NCBI GenBank assembly: GCA_903932145.1
Contig: CAIZFE010000021.1
Location: 1 to 64,000, forward strand
DNA length: 64,000 bases
From: an uncultured Rhodopila sp.
Lineage (GTDB): Bacteria > Pseudomonadota > Alphaproteobacteria > Acetobacterales > Acetobacteraceae
Reading direction: 5' to 3'
Below the pieces are notes generated by a model that worked only from the letters and a program-made list of their open reading frames with translations, had not been told where the DNA came from and made no database searches. Position 1 is the first letter of the stretch; every line of letters starts with the position of its first letter. Shown here in pieces: positions 9,459 to 18,824 of the stretch. Both the position numbers and the translations under genes were made by a program.

Positions 9459-10730
9459 ATGTCTAAGGCACTAGACGGCGTAAAGATTCTGGACTTCACC
9501 CATGTCCAGTCCGGCCCCACCTGCACCCAGCTTCTCGCATGGTTCGGCGCCGACGTGATCAAGGTCGAGCGCCCGGGTGTAGGCGACATCACGCGTGGAC
9601 AGTTGGTCGATGTGAAAGGCGCCGACAGCCTGTATTTTACCATGCTGAACCACAACAAGCGCTCGATCACCATCGATGGCCGCGACAAGCACGGCAAGGA
9701 AGTACTGGAATCGCTGGTGAAGACCTGTGACGTGATGGTGGAGAATTTTGCTCCCGGCGCGCTGGACCGCATGGGCTTCACCTGGGAGCGCGTGCAGGCC
9801 CTGAACCCGCGGATGATCCTGGCCTCGATCAAGGGCTTTGGTCCGGGTCCGTATGAAGATTGCAAGGTATACGAGAACGTCGCGCAATGCGCCGGCGGCG
9901 CTGCCTCCACCACCGGGTTCGATGACGGCCCGCCGCTGGTGACGGGTGCGCAGATCGGCGACTCCGGCACCGGTTTGCATCTGGCACTCGGCATCGTGGC
10001 GGCGCTGTTCCAACGTAACACCACGGGACGCGGCCAGAAGGTCGATGTCGCGATGCAGGATGGCGTGCTGAACCTGTGCCGCGTCAAGTTGCGCGATCAG
10101 CAGCGCCTCGCCGCCGGACCGCTGACGGAATACCCGCAGTATCCGGATGGCGAGTTCGGTGAGGCCGTGCCGCGCGCCGGCAATGCGTCCGGCGGCGGTC
10201 AGCCGGGTTGGATTCTGAAGTGCAAGGGTTGGGAGACCGACCCCAACGCCTACATTTACTTCATTGCCCAGGCCCCGGTGTGGGAGCCGATCTGCGACGT
10301 GATCGGCAAGCCGGAATGGAAGACCGATCCGGGCTATGCCAAGCCGGCCGCCCGTCTGCCGAAGCTGAAGGCGATCTTCGACACGATCGAACAGTGGACG
10401 ATGACGCAGACGAAGTTCGAGGCGATGGAGATCCTGAACAAGTACGACATCCCCTGCGGCCCGATTCTGTCGATGAAGGAAATCGCCGAGGATCAGTCGC
10501 TGCGCGCGACCGGAACGGTCGTCGAGGTCGATCATCCGACCCGCGGCAAGTATCTGTCGGTCGGCAACCCGATCAAGATGTCGGACAGCGCGTCCGAGGT
10601 ACTCCGTTCGCCGCTGCTGGGCGAGCACACGGCTGAGATTTTGCGGGACGTCCTGGGCTTTGAGGGCGACAAGCTGGCCGAGTTCCTGGCGTCGCCGGGG
10701 CTGGGCGGGACCGCGAAGGTGGCGGCGTAA
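9459..10730 (+). CDS. frc: Formyl-CoA:oxalate CoA-transferase
   Basis: A 423-residue class III CoA-transferase that moves CoA from formyl-CoA to oxalate, giving oxalyl-CoA for Oxc and releasing formate. The sequence follows formyl-CoA transferases closely ([21 protein letters not shown] at the N-terminus). The catalytic aspartate is Asp168 in the QIGDSGTG motif, equivalent to Asp169 of the Oxalobacter enzyme. A Gly-rich loop ([10 protein letters not shown]) near residue 247 matches the mobile tetraglycine-type loop of the family. It starts one base after the oxc stop, within the same operon, and a strong hairpin follows its stop. Confidence 0.96.
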   Translation: MSKALDGVKILDFTHVQSGPTCTQLLAWFGADVIKVERPGVGDITRGQLVDVKGADSLYFTMLNHNKRSITIDGRDKHGKEVLESLVKTCDVMVENFAPGALDRMGFTWERVQALNPRMILASIKGFGPGPYEDCKVYENVAQCAGGAASTTGFDDGPPLVTGAQIGDSGTGLHLALGIVAALFQRNTTGRGQKVDVAMQDGVLNLCRVKLRDQQRLAAGPLTEYPQYPDGEFGEAVPRAGNASGGGQPGWILKCKGWETDPNAYIYFIAQAPVWEPICDVIGKPEWKTDPGYAKPAARLPKLKAIFDTIEQWTMTQTKFEAMEILNKYDIPCGPILSMKEIAEDQSLRATGTVVEVDHPTRGKYLSVGNPIKMSDSASEVLRSPLLGEHTAEILRDVLGFEGDKLAEFLASPGLGGTAKVAA

Positions 10731-10738
10731 GCTCCGGC

Positions 10739-10776
10739 CCCACGCCGTCCCCCATGAACGCGGGGGGATGGCGTGG
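10739..10776 (+). terminator. Hairpin after frc, probable terminator
   Basis: CCACGCCGTCCCCC (from 10740) pairs with GGGGGGATGGCGTGG (to 10775) across a short loop, immediately after the frc stop. The T-run after it is short (CGTTTT about 10 bases on), so efficiency is uncertain. Confidence 0.55.
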
Positions 10777-10940
10777 CGGCCATACGTTTTCGATTTATGA
10801 GCGATTATATTTATTGGCACATTAACGAGGCGATAACGATTACTCACCGAAACTGAATATTCTGTCATGCGACTGATTGCGTGGCCCGACCATGTCGGAC
10901 GGCACACTCAGCAGCCATCGGTTTTGGGGGACACAGTTAC

Positions 10941-13046
10941 ATGTTACGATCTTGGAGGACGCTGCGCACCGCGCTGGCGGGATTCTGCACTCTTGCGTCC
11001 GGGCCCGTCCTGGCCCAGCAAGCAGCGCTACAGGCATTATTGGCCAACCCGCCCAGCCTGTTGGAATCGGCGCCGCCACACCGATTGGCGCCGGCAGCAG
11101 CGCTCGCCTTGCGGGCATCGCCCAAGACTCAGCCCGCGGCGCAGGCCCATGCTGGGGTGGAGCATTACTTCGATCTCTATGTCGATTACATCAACGCCAC
11201 GATTAAGGACCCGACGAACAATTGGGACCAGCCGGTTAGGCTGCGCGCCTATCGCGATTTGAACGGTGGTAGAGCCGGCGCACCGTTCGTCGCGCCGATG
11301 GTCAGGGCCACACCTGGCGACACCGTAAGGATCACGTTGCACAACAAGCTGCCGGTTGATTCTAAGTGCACCGCACCCACCGGGCCAGACGCCGCGCAAT
11401 GTTATAATGACACTAACATGCACAGCCATGGCTTGTGGGTTAGTCCCAGCGGCAACAGCGACAACGTGTTGTTGTCGATTAATCCCGGCGTCGATTTCCA
11501 GTACGAATACAACATTCCGGCTGATCACCCGGCGGGAACGTTCTGGTTCCACCCGCATCAGCATGGTTCGACGGCGGTGCAGGTTGGCAGCGGCATGGCG
11601 GGTGCGTTGATTATCAATGGCAATCGCAAGCCGACAGCGCTGGACAACGGCGACCTCGATACGCTGTTGTATTCCGGAGCGACGCCGTTCCCGGAAAAGG
11701 TCATGGTGTTTCAACAGGTTCCATACGCCTGCTTCAGTGCCGACATGAAAACATTCACCTGGGACTGTAAAAAGGATCAGACCGGCGTTGTCGAATCCAT
11801 CAAGCAGTTCGATCCTGGAACCTGGGCCACCTCCAAACGGTGGACCAGCATCAACGGCCTGGTTCTGCCGACGATCCCCGTCGCCCAATCCGGGGAAGTG
11901 GAGCGTTGGCGGCTGATCCACGCCGGCGTGCGGGAAACGATCAAAGTTCAGTTCGTCAAGAAGGTGGTGTCAACGAACCCGGCCGCCCTGACGGCCGGGT
12001 TGTCCAGAACGTCGGAAGACGCGACGATCCAAACCGCATGTAACGGCCCAAGCGTGCCTTATCAGGTCGTCGCGGCGGACGGCCTGACCATGGACCGGAC
12101 ATTCACGAGCACGGCCGTGACGCTTCAGCCCGGCTATCGTTATGATCTATTGGTCATATTTCCCGAACCCGGCGAGTACTGCATGATCCAGGGCCCGATT
12201 GCAGCCAGCAATAACGCCAGCGCCGCGGATTCGTCGGCAACGTTACTGGGATTCGTTGAAGTCGGCGGGACCAAAAAAGTCGCGCCGCAGAATCTGACGC
12301 AAACGCTGGTCAATACCCTGGTCGCTTCGGCAAGGGCCAACATGAACGCCGATGTCCGCGAATCGATCATCAGCGACCTGACCCACAAGGTTGACACCAA
12401 GGCCGGTCCCCAGTTGGTCCCGCTGCTATCCAGGTTCGTGCCCCACCCCACGGTCACCGAGGACGAGATCAACGCCAGTGGCATGCCAACGCAGGATCTG
12501 GTTTTCTTCATTCGTGCCTTCAATGATGAGCCGAAAACAGGCTTCGATGTGGGCAACAGCTTTGATGTGGTTCTCGACAACAATCATTGGGTTCCGAAAG
12601 GCGCCGCTGAGTATGATCCGAAACAGGTCGCGCGGTCGCTGATCCTCGGTAAGGCACAGGAGTGGGAACTGCGATCATACAGCGTCAGCCACCCGTTCCA
12701 CATTCACGTCAATCCGTTCCAGATCGTCAAAATTTTAGATCCAAACGGCAAGGACGTCAGTTTGCCCAAGGACCCGTCGGACGCCAGCACCGACGATGAT
12801 CAATTCGCTGGTCTCAGCGGGGCATGGAAGGATACGATCTGGGTCAAGACACTCCTTCAGCCCGGCGGCCTCAACAAGGTTCCGGAGGGATACTATAGAC
12901 TCGTAATCCGGACCCGGTACGAGCGCTACATCGGCGAATTCGTACTGCACTGCCACATCCTGGATCATGAGGATCAAGGGATGATGCAGAACGTACAGAT
13001 CAGCGTGCCTGATGGTATGGGCGGGGCGGCTCACGGTCACCACTGA
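10941..13046 (+). CDS. Exported multicopper oxidase
   Basis: A 701-residue multicopper oxidase of the laccase/CueO/CotA superfamily, which oxidises phenols or metal ions while reducing oxygen to water. All four copper-binding signatures are present: HSHG near residue 160, HPHQHG near 203, HPFHIH near 584, and HCHILDHEDQGMM near 670 with the type 1 copper Cys, His and Met. The start at 10941 gives a signal peptide (basic MLRSWR then a hydrophobic stretch ending PVLAQQ) and is preceded by GGGGG 10 bases upstream; an upstream in-frame ATG at 10881 would bury it. It is longer than typical laccases, with extra loops at about 310-420. It forms its own unit, between the frc hairpin and its own terminator. 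Confidence 0.93.
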   Translation: MLRSWRTLRTALAGFCTLASGPVLAQQAALQALLANPPSLLESAPPHRLAPAAALALRASPKTQPAAQAHAGVEHYFDLYVDYINATIKDPTNNWDQPVRLRAYRDLNGGRAGAPFVAPMVRATPGDTVRITLHNKLPVDSKCTAPTGPDAAQCYNDTNMHSHGLWVSPSGNSDNVLLSINPGVDFQYEYNIPADHPAGTFWFHPHQHGSTAVQVGSGMAGALIINGNRKPTALDNGDLDTLLYSGATPFPEKVMVFQQVPYACFSADMKTFTWDCKKDQTGVVESIKQFDPGTWATSKRWTSINGLVLPTIPVAQSGEVERWRLIHAGVRETIKVQFVKKVVSTNPAALTAGLSRTSEDATIQTACNGPSVPYQVVAADGLTMDRTFTSTAVTLQPGYRYDLLVIFPEPGEYCMIQGPIAASNNASAADSSATLLGFVEVGGTKKVAPQNLTQTLVNTLVASARANMNADVRESIISDLTHKVDTKAGPQLVPLLSRFVPHPTVTEDEINASGMPTQDLVFFIRAFNDEPKTGFDVGNSFDVVLDNNHWVPKGAAEYDPKQVARSLILGKAQEWELRSYSVSHPFHIHVNPFQIVKILDPNGKDVSLPKDPSDASTDDDQFAGLSGAWKDTIWVKTLLQPGGLNKVPEGYYRLVIRTRYERYIGEFVLHCHILDHEDQGMMQNVQISVPDGMGGAAHGHH

Positions 13047-13056
13047 ACCAGCGTCA

Positions 13057-13092
13057 TTCGGCCGGACCGGCGTAAGCGCGGGTCCGGCCGAA
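13057..13092 (+). terminator. Perfect 12-bp stem after the multicopper oxidase
   Basis: TTCGGCCGGACC (13057-13068) pairs perfectly with GGTCCGGCCGAA (13081-13092), starting 10 bases after the oxidase stop and followed by AA. This is a likely intrinsic terminator, although the T-tract is missing. Confidence 0.6.
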
Positions 13093-13442
13093 AACGCGTG
13101 TTCGCGTAGCCGGTCGTTGGGCTACCTCGACCGTGCGCCCGGATCCTTTCTCCGGGGCGCGTCTCTATGCGCGGGACTCCATCCTGCCGGGTGGCATCCC
13201 GGGCCGCCTCCTGCCAGAGTGCGTCTCGCAGGATCGAAGCGGCGCGCATTGCTGTTTACCTGCCGCCAATCCTTGACTTTTGCCGAGGTAGTCCCGATAC
13301 CCCGCCCAACGCGCGAGCGGATGCAGGGTCCCTCGCATGCGGGAATCGCGTTTGGCTGACTCATCTGGCGGATTGGCGCACCCGCTGTGTCGCGCCAATG
13401 ACCTGACCACACATCGTACCCACGCAATCGACTGGACCGGAT
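13093..13442. other. Non-coding leader before the helicase gene
   Basis: No gene is recognised in these 350 bases. A promoter-like pair lies at 13273-13301. The remainder, down to the TTG start at 13443, would be a 5' leader of about 135 bases. A long leader is common for cold-shock-type RNA helicase genes, but I cannot see a specific structure. Confidence 0.4.
13273..13301 (+). promoter_or_regulatory. Possible promoter of the helicase-gcdH unit
   Basis: TTGACT (13273-13278) and GATACC (13296-13301) are 17 bases apart. No better pair was seen between the upstream terminator and the helicase start. Confidence 0.35.
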
Positions 13443-15710
13443 TTGACCGAAATAACGACCGCTACACGGGAACACACTGACGCGGAGCTGCAGGTCGCGG
13501 ACCTGATCGTCGCCGCACCAGCCGCTGCCAAGGCTGACGACGCAACGACAATCGTGATCGCGCCCGCGCCTCTGGTTCCGGATGAGCCGGCCGTCACCGA
13601 AGCGATTGCGCCTGAGCTTGCTCCCGTCGAAGCCGCGGTCCCGGAGACTGTGGCGGCCGAGCCGGCCGTAGTGGAAGCCGTCGTGGTCGAAGCCGTCACA
13701 CCCGAACCCGTTTCCGTTGAAGTCGCGGCCGTGGAGCCTGTTGCGGCCGAACCCATCGCGCCAGAAGCCGTCCCACCTGACCCCGTTGCCACCGAGCCGG
13801 TCCCGGCCGAAGCCGTAACCGCGGATCTTATCGTAGCCGAAAACGCTGCCGTCACCGTCGCTGCCGAACCGATTCGGCATGATTTATTCTCTCACGAGCC
13901 AGCCGCCACGGCAGCCGAACCGCAACCGGTCACGGAAGCATCGCTCTACGACGAGGACGGCTATCCGCGCGATCCCGACGATGGGCCGTCCGCGATCACC
14001 ATCTCTGAAGGCCCGCCGCCGGAAGTGGTTCGTGCCTTGTTCTCCGACCTCGGCCTGTCGGCGGAAGTTCTGCGCGCCATCGACGACATGGGCTATCGCC
14101 ATCCGACGCCGATTCAGGAACAGGCGATCCCGTACGTTCTGATGGGGCGCGACGTGATGGGCACGGCGCAAACCGGCACCGGCAAAACCGCCAGCTTCAC
14201 CCTGCCGATGCTGGACATTCTGTCCGGTTCTCGCGCCCGCGCCCGCATGCCGCGCAGCCTGATCCTGGAGCCGACCCGCGAACTCGCGTTGCAGGTCGCC
14301 GAGAACTTCGTTCAGTACGGCAAATACCTGAAGCTGACGCACGCGCTGATCATCGGCGGCGAGAGCATGTCGGATCAAAAGGAAATCCTGAACCGCGGCG
14401 TCGATGTGCTGATCGCCACGCCGGGCCGCCTGCTGGATATGTTCGATCGCGGCACCATCCTGCTGTCCGACACCAAGCTGCTGGTGATCGACGAAGCCGA
14501 TCGGATGCTCGACATGGGGTTCATTCCCGATGTGGAGCGGATCGTCTCGATGCTGCCGTCCACCCGGCAGACGCTATTCTTCTCCGCCACGATGGGTCCG
14601 GAAATCCGCCGGCTGGTCAAGGCGTTCCTGCAAAACCCCAAGGAAATCGCTGTTTCCCGGGCGGCTTCGGTCGCCACGACGATCACCGAGGGTCTGGCGC
14701 TGGTTGCCGAACACGACAAGCGGGAGGCGTTGCGGCGGCTGATCCGGAGCCAGAACGTGCAGAATGCGCTGATCTTCTGCAACCGCAAGGTCGATGTCGA
14801 TATTCTGTATAAGTCGCTGACCAAGCACCATTTCGATGCCGGCGCGCTGCATGGCGACCTGGCGCAGACGGTGCGTTTCGCAACGCTGGAGAAATTCAAG
14901 GCCAACGAGTTACGCCTGCTGGTGTGCAGCGATGTTGCCGCGCGCGGCATCGACATCGGCGGTCTGTCGCACGTGTTCAACTTCGATGTGCCGATCCATG
15001 CCGAGGATTATGTGCATCGCATCGGCCGCACCGGCCGCGCCGGGCTCGAAGGCCGCGCGTTCACCATCGCCTCCCCCGACGACCGCTTTGCCATCGAGCA
15101 GATCGAGAAGCTGATTGGTCACCCGATCCCGCCCGTGATCGTCGAGGGCCTGGACCCGGTGGATTGGTCCGAGAAGGATGGCCGCAAGCGCCGTGGACGC
15201 AAGCCGGCGGAAGGCAAGAAGCCCGCCGCCGAGAAGGCCCCCGCCGTCAAAGCGAAGCCGAAGGAAGCCGCCGAAAAAATCGAGAAGCCGCGCGCCGAAC
15301 GCAAGCGGCCGGCTCGTACCGTGCGTCCCCGCCCGGAGAACGATCCGCAGCCCGAATTGGCCGTCCTTGAGGAAAGCCCGTCTCGTCAGGAGGAACCCCG
15401 CGTCGAGGAGCCGCAGCGCGAGCAACCAAGGCGGCCGGAGTCCCGGCGTGATGAACCGCGGCGTGACGACGTGCGCCGCGATGCGCCCCGGCGTGACGAA
15501 CCCCGCCGCGACGAACCGCGGCGGGCCGACCATCGGCGTGACGAACCGCGCCGTGATGAACCTCGCCGCGACGATCGGCCGCGCGAACGCTACCGCCGCG
15601 ATGAGGACCTCGGCCCGTCCGTGGTCGGCTTCGGCGACGATGTGCCCGCCTTCATGTTCCTCAGAACCCGCCCGCCGCAAAGCGCGGAGACCAGAGAGTC
15701 CGACGTATGA
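13443..15710 (+). CDS. DEAD-box RNA helicase (RhlE-like) with long acidic and basic tails
   Basis: A 755-residue ATP-dependent RNA helicase. Residues 1-195 are a low-complexity acidic region rich in Ala, Val, Glu and Pro. The helicase core runs from about 197 to 560 and has the Q motif ([11 protein letters not shown]), Walker A AQTGTGKT near 242, PTRELA, TPGR, DEAD near 350, SAT near 380 and HRIGRTGR near 525. The tail from about 575 is Lys/Ala- then Arg/Asp/Glu/Pro-rich, with repeated [10 protein letters not shown]-type units, and probably binds RNA non-specifically. The start is TTG: a stop lies upstream in frame at 13404 and no ATG or GTG occurs between. The gene overlaps gcdH by 4 bases. 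The core resembles RhlE/DeaD helicases of ribosome assembly and cold response. Confidence 0.9.
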   Translation: MTEITTATREHTDAELQVADLIVAAPAAAKADDATTIVIAPAPLVPDEPAVTEAIAPELAPVEAAVPETVAAEPAVVEAVVVEAVTPEPVSVEVAAVEPVAAEPIAPEAVPPDPVATEPVPAEAVTADLIVAENAAVTVAAEPIRHDLFSHEPAATAAEPQPVTEASLYDEDGYPRDPDDGPSAITISEGPPPEVVRALFSDLGLSAEVLRAIDDMGYRHPTPIQEQAIPYVLMGRDVMGTAQTGTGKTASFTLPMLDILSGSRARARMPRSLILEPTRELALQVAENFVQYGKYLKLTHALIIGGESMSDQKEILNRGVDVLIATPGRLLDMFDRGTILLSDTKLLVIDEADRMLDMGFIPDVERIVSMLPSTRQTLFFSATMGPEIRRLVKAFLQNPKEIAVSRAASVATTITEGLALVAEHDKREALRRLIRSQNVQNALIFCNRKVDVDILYKSLTKHHFDAGALHGDLAQTVRFATLEKFKANELRLLVCSDVAARGIDIGGLSHVFNFDVPIHAEDYVHRIGRTGRAGLEGRAFTIASPDDRFAIEQIEKLIGHPIPPVIVEGLDPVDWSEKDGRKRRGRKPAEGKKPAAEKAPAVKAKPKEAAEKIEKPRAERKRPARTVRPRPENDPQPELAVLEESPSRQEEPRVEEPQREQPRRPESRRDEPRRDDVRRDAPRRDEPRRDEPRRADHRRDEPRRDEPRRDDRPRERYRRDEDLGPSVVGFGDDVPAFMFLRTRPPQSAETRESDV

Positions 15711-16912
15711 ACGACGCCGCGTTCCGACCCGCCAACCATTTCTCGCCGTTCGCCTGGGATGACGCGCTGCGCATCGACAGCGCGTTGTCGGAGGATGAAC
15801 GCGCCATCCGCGACACCGCGCGTGATTTCTGCCAGGAGAAGCTGTTTCCGCGCGTTTTGATGGCCAACCGGTTGGAGAAATTCGACCGCGAAATCATGAA
15901 TGAGTTCGGCGAGATGGGCTTCCTCGGTGCCACGCTTGAAGGTTATGGCTGTGCCGGCGTCAATTACGTCAGCTACGGCCTGATCTCCCGCGAAGTCGAA
16001 CGCGTCGATTCCGGCTACCGGTCAGCGTTTTCCGTGCAGTCCTCGCTGGTGATGTATCCGATCTACGCGTTCGGGTCCGAGGATCAGCGGCAGAAATACC
16101 TGCCCAAGCTGCGGTCTGGTGAGTTCGTCGGCTGCTTCGGCCTGACGGAACCAGACGCCGGGTCCGATCCCGCCTCCATGCGCACGCGCGCCAAAAAGGT
16201 CGATGGCGGCGTACTGCTGAACGGGTCGAAAACCTGGATCACCAACGCGCCGATCGCCGATGTGCTGGTCGTCTGGGCCAAGGACGATGCCGGCGACATC
16301 CGGGGCTACATCCTGGAACGCGGCATGGCCGGCCTGACACAGCCAAAAATCGAGGGCAAGTTCTCGCTGCGCGCCTCGGTCACCGGCATGATCATGATGC
16401 AGGACGTGTTCGTCCCGGACGAGAACATGCTGCCGAATGTGAAGGGGCTGCGCGGACCGTTCTCCTGCCTGAACAACGCCCGCTATGGCATCGCCTGGGG
16501 CGCCCTGGGTGCCGCCGAGTTCTGCTGGCATGCGGCCCGCGACTACACGCTGCAACGCATGATGTTCGGCCGGCCGCTGGCTGCTACGCAGCTTGTGCAG
16601 AAGAAGCTGGCCGATATGCAGACCGAGATCACACTCGGCCTCCACGCCGTCCTGCGGCTCGGTCGCCTGATGGACGAGCATGATGCCGCACCCGAAATGA
16701 TCAGCCTGCTGAAGCGCAACAACTGCGGCAAGGCGTTGGACATTGCCCGGGTTGCCCGCGACATGCATGGCGGCAACGGTATTGTCGATGAGTACCACGT
16801 CATCCGCCACGTGATGAACCTGGAGACGGTGAACACCTATGAGGGCACGCATGACGTGCATGCGTTGATCCTAGGGCGCGCCCAAACGGGAATTTCCGCG
16901 TTCGGCGGGTAA
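15707..16912 (+). CDS. gcdH: Glutaryl-CoA dehydrogenase
   Basis: A 401-residue acyl-CoA dehydrogenase, normal for this family. The N-terminal segment ([20 protein letters not shown]) and the C-terminal [20 protein letters not shown] with the catalytic base Glu379 are typical of glutaryl-CoA dehydrogenase. [12 protein letters not shown] and [15 protein letters not shown] line the flavin site. The enzyme oxidises and decarboxylates glutaryl-CoA to crotonyl-CoA in lysine, tryptophan and benzoate catabolism. It overlaps the helicase stop by 4 bases (ATGA), an unexpected pairing of an RNA helicase and a catabolic flavoenzyme on one message. Confidence 0.94.
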   Translation: MNDAAFRPANHFSPFAWDDALRIDSALSEDERAIRDTARDFCQEKLFPRVLMANRLEKFDREIMNEFGEMGFLGATLEGYGCAGVNYVSYGLISREVERVDSGYRSAFSVQSSLVMYPIYAFGSEDQRQKYLPKLRSGEFVGCFGLTEPDAGSDPASMRTRAKKVDGGVLLNGSKTWITNAPIADVLVVWAKDDAGDIRGYILERGMAGLTQPKIEGKFSLRASVTGMIMMQDVFVPDENMLPNVKGLRGPFSCLNNARYGIAWGALGAAEFCWHAARDYTLQRMMFGRPLAATQLVQKKLADMQTEITLGLHAVLRLGRLMDEHDAAPEMISLLKRNNCGKALDIARVARDMHGGNGIVDEYHVIRHVMNLETVNTYEGTHDVHALILGRAQTGISAFGG

Positions 16913-16969
16913 AACGGATGGCCGGCGAGTCCTTTGTCCGAGCTTGGTGGTTAACGTCACGATCGCGCC

Positions 16970-17060
16970 CCATTCGCAGCCCTCGATAGGGGCGCGAAGT
17001 TGCCTCCCGCCCTCCGAACCGTGCGTGCGGGTTTCCCGCACACGATTCTCCAGTCGCGGG
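16970..17060 (-). mobile_element. Group II intron-like remnant
   Basis: On the minus strand a hairpin (GTGTGCGGG, AAA loop, CCCGCACGCAC; 17021-17043) is followed by CGGTTCGGAGGGCGGGAGG. This closely resembles the GAGCCGTGTGCGGGAAA...CGGTTCGGAGGG segment found in bacterial group II introns near the reverse-transcriptase gene. No reverse-transcriptase reading frame is present nearby, so at most a fragment remains. The identification rests on memory of the motif. Confidence 0.35.
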
Positions 17061-17323
17061 TTTCCTCATCGGGGGTATCTCGCGGTCTGATGGACGCGAG
17101 ACCAGGCAGACCGCGATCGCCGCAGGGTTGGTGACGAAGTTCGAGACCGGCCTCGCCACACTGGCCGCCGGTCTCAGCAAGCCGCGCGGGCAAAACACCC
17201 GGGCCGCGATCCAACAGCGGATCGGGCGGTTGACGGAAAACAGCCACGGCATCGGCAGGCATTACGAGATCGCAGTGCCCTCGGACGCCGCCAGCAAAAA
17301 TATAATTTCCATCACCTGGACAG

Positions 17324-17352
17324 CGTTGGCGGGAGCTCGGCTCCCGCCAACG
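17324..17352. repeat. Perfect 13-bp palindrome with 3-base loop
   Basis: CGTTGGCGGGAGC (17324-17336) and GCTCCCGCCAACG (17340-17352) are perfect reverse complements around TCG. On the minus strand an A/T-rich run (AAATTATATTTTTG) follows about 15 bases later. It could act as a terminator, or it may be part of the decayed element. Confidence 0.5.
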
Positions 17353-17647
17353 AAACGCTGACTGGACGAAGACCCGGGTTGAAGGCTCGATGCTGACCCA
17401 CCCCGCCGTGTATTGCCTGCGCAGCAGGGTGCTGGATGGGTTGTTGCCATGGTTTGGCGAACGCATTCTGGAGGTTAGCGAGCGGGTGCTGGTGTGCGTT
17501 GGCGGATGCTGGTTTGGGAGGGGCAGCACTCCCAGGCGGACGCGATGTTGGCGGCAACGGGTTTAGAACATGACCTTGGCGTCGCTACCCGCACCACCGA
17601 GGATTTTCAACGTACGGGCGGGCTGCTGAACCCCCGGGCACAAGCCG

Positions 17648-18394
17648 CTACGGCATAAACGCACCGCCGTTGACATGAATCGTTTGCCCGGTCACGTAAC
17701 GGGCCTCGTCAGAACACAGAAACCGCACCATCGCTGCGACTTCGTCCGGCTGTCCGCGGCGTCCGAGCAGACTGTCGGGCAGGGCGGAGCGGCCGTGATT
17801 GCCACCCGCGGCGGCGCCCCGGATTGTTTCGATCGATCCGGGGACCACCGTGTTGACGGTGATGTTATCGCCCGCCAGTTCCTTCGCCAGCGCCCGGGTC
17901 AGACCGACGATGCCGGCCTTTGCCGTGACAGCGTGGACTCGCCCGACGGCGCCGACATGGGCGGAAATGCCACCCAGATTGATGATCGTCCCACCGCCCG
18001 CCGCCGCGATGTGCGGGGCGGCGGCATGGGCGCAGAAGAAGGGCCCGTCCAGCGTGGCACTCATGATTTCGCGCCATTCCTCCGGTGTCATCTCGGAAAA
18101 TTTGGTTTGGCGGCGGACGGAGGCGTTGTTGACCAGCGCGTCCAGGCGGCCGAACTGCGTGACGGCCGCCTCGATCAACCCGCGCGCCTGCGCCGGGTGG
18201 GTGATGTCGGCCATGTAAACATGCGCCTCGCCGCCGGCCTCGTTGACCAACCTGGCGGTTTCGGCCGCGTCATGTTCGGCCTGGCGGGCGGTGACAAGCA
18301 CGCGGAATCCGTCGCGCGCAAGATGCACCGCGATGGAGCGGCCGATGTTCAGCGCGCTACCGGTGACGATGGCCACCTTCGATTCGTTGGTCAT
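17648..18394 (-). CDS. SDR-fold protein lacking the usual Ser/Tyr
   Basis: A 248-residue SDR. The start (VAIVTGSALNIGRSIAVHLA) holds the TGxxxGIG-type cofactor motif, NNAS follows strand 4, and VVPG and IHVNGG occur near the end. The catalytic region differs from the classical one. Where NxSSxxG is normal the protein has NLGGISAHVG, and where YxxxK is normal it has AVTAK, so the catalytic Tyr is replaced by Ala and the Ser by Gly. I recall a recurring SDR subfamily with a similar HVVTAKAG motif, so this may be a lineage feature and not decay. AAGGAG lies 6 bases before the ATG. It is divergent from the CMD-family gene. Confidence 0.88.
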   Translation of the reverse strand: MTNESKVAIVTGSALNIGRSIAVHLARDGFRVLVTARQAEHDAAETARLVNEAGGEAHVYMADITHPAQARGLIEAAVTQFGRLDALVNNASVRRQTKFSEMTPEEWREIMSATLDGPFFCAHAAAPHIAAAGGGTIINLGGISAHVGAVGRVHAVTAKAGIVGLTRALAKELAGDNITVNTVVPGSIETIRGAAAGGNHGRSALPDSLLGRRGQPDEVAAMVRFLCSDEARYVTGQTIHVNGGAFMP

Positions 18395-18477
18395 TTGAGG
18401 CTCCTTATGGTCCGCCGATTGGACAGGGAAAGCGGCTTGGTGTGCAATGGGGCAGGGTTAAGCAACAGGAGGAAACC

Positions 18478-18801
18478 ATGGCTCAACCAGCATCCGCATC
18501 GCGTAACGCTGTCCGCGACGTCGTGCCGAAGATGATCGAAGTGACCGAGAACGTCCTGTTCGGCGATATCTGGGAACGCCCGGAACTGTCCAAGCGCGAC
18601 CGTAGTCTCATTGTGACCGCGGTTCTGGTCGCGACGTACCGGCCGGAGCAACTGCGCGGGCATCTGCAACGCGCCTTGGATAACGGACTGACGAAGACGG
18701 AAATCTCCGAAATGATCACCCACGTCGCGTTCTATGCCGGCTGGCCGGCGTCGATGTCGGCGGCAGCGATCGCGAAAGAGGTTTTCGAGGCGAATCCATA
18801 A
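18478..18801 (+). CDS. Carboxymuconolactone decarboxylase (CMD) family protein
   Basis: A 107-residue protein of the CMD family. The conserved ELSKRDRSLIVTAVLVA stretch and the later EISEMITHVAFYAGWP stretch with the family His are present. It lacks the CxxC of AhpD-type peroxidases, so it fits the gamma-carboxymuconolactone decarboxylase-like branch. The ATG at 18478 follows AGGAGG at 18467-18472, so the in-frame start 36 bases upstream is not favoured. The next gene, an NAD-dependent dehydrogenase, begins 23 bases later, suggesting co-transcription. Short members of this family often work with dehydrogenases in catabolic clusters, but the substrate is unknown. Confidence 0.9.
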   Translation: MAQPASASRNAVRDVVPKMIEVTENVLFGDIWERPELSKRDRSLIVTAVLVATYRPEQLRGHLQRALDNGLTKTEISEMITHVAFYAGWPASMSAAAIAKEVFEANP

Positions 18802-18824
18802 GACTTCAGGCGGGGACGGAAACG

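Larger units (their letters stand above)
16913..17647. other. Degenerate intergenic stretch
   Basis: No intact gene is supported in these 735 bases. Several frames on both strands stay open for 60-190 codons but look like high-GC by-products. The stretch contains the intron-like hairpin at 17021-17043 and a strong palindrome at 17324-17352. I read it as a decayed mobile-element scar. Confidence 0.5.

Noticed and set aside
7973-10087. A 704-codon open frame on the minus strand, opposite oxc and frc
   Set aside because: It lies fully antisense to two clear enzyme genes, is Arg/His/Ala-rich as expected of the reverse frame of high-GC coding DNA, and matches no family.
15420-15600. Short tandem repeats in the helicase tail
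   Set aside because: These are codons for RRDEP-type residue repeats in frame, not a DNA-level array.
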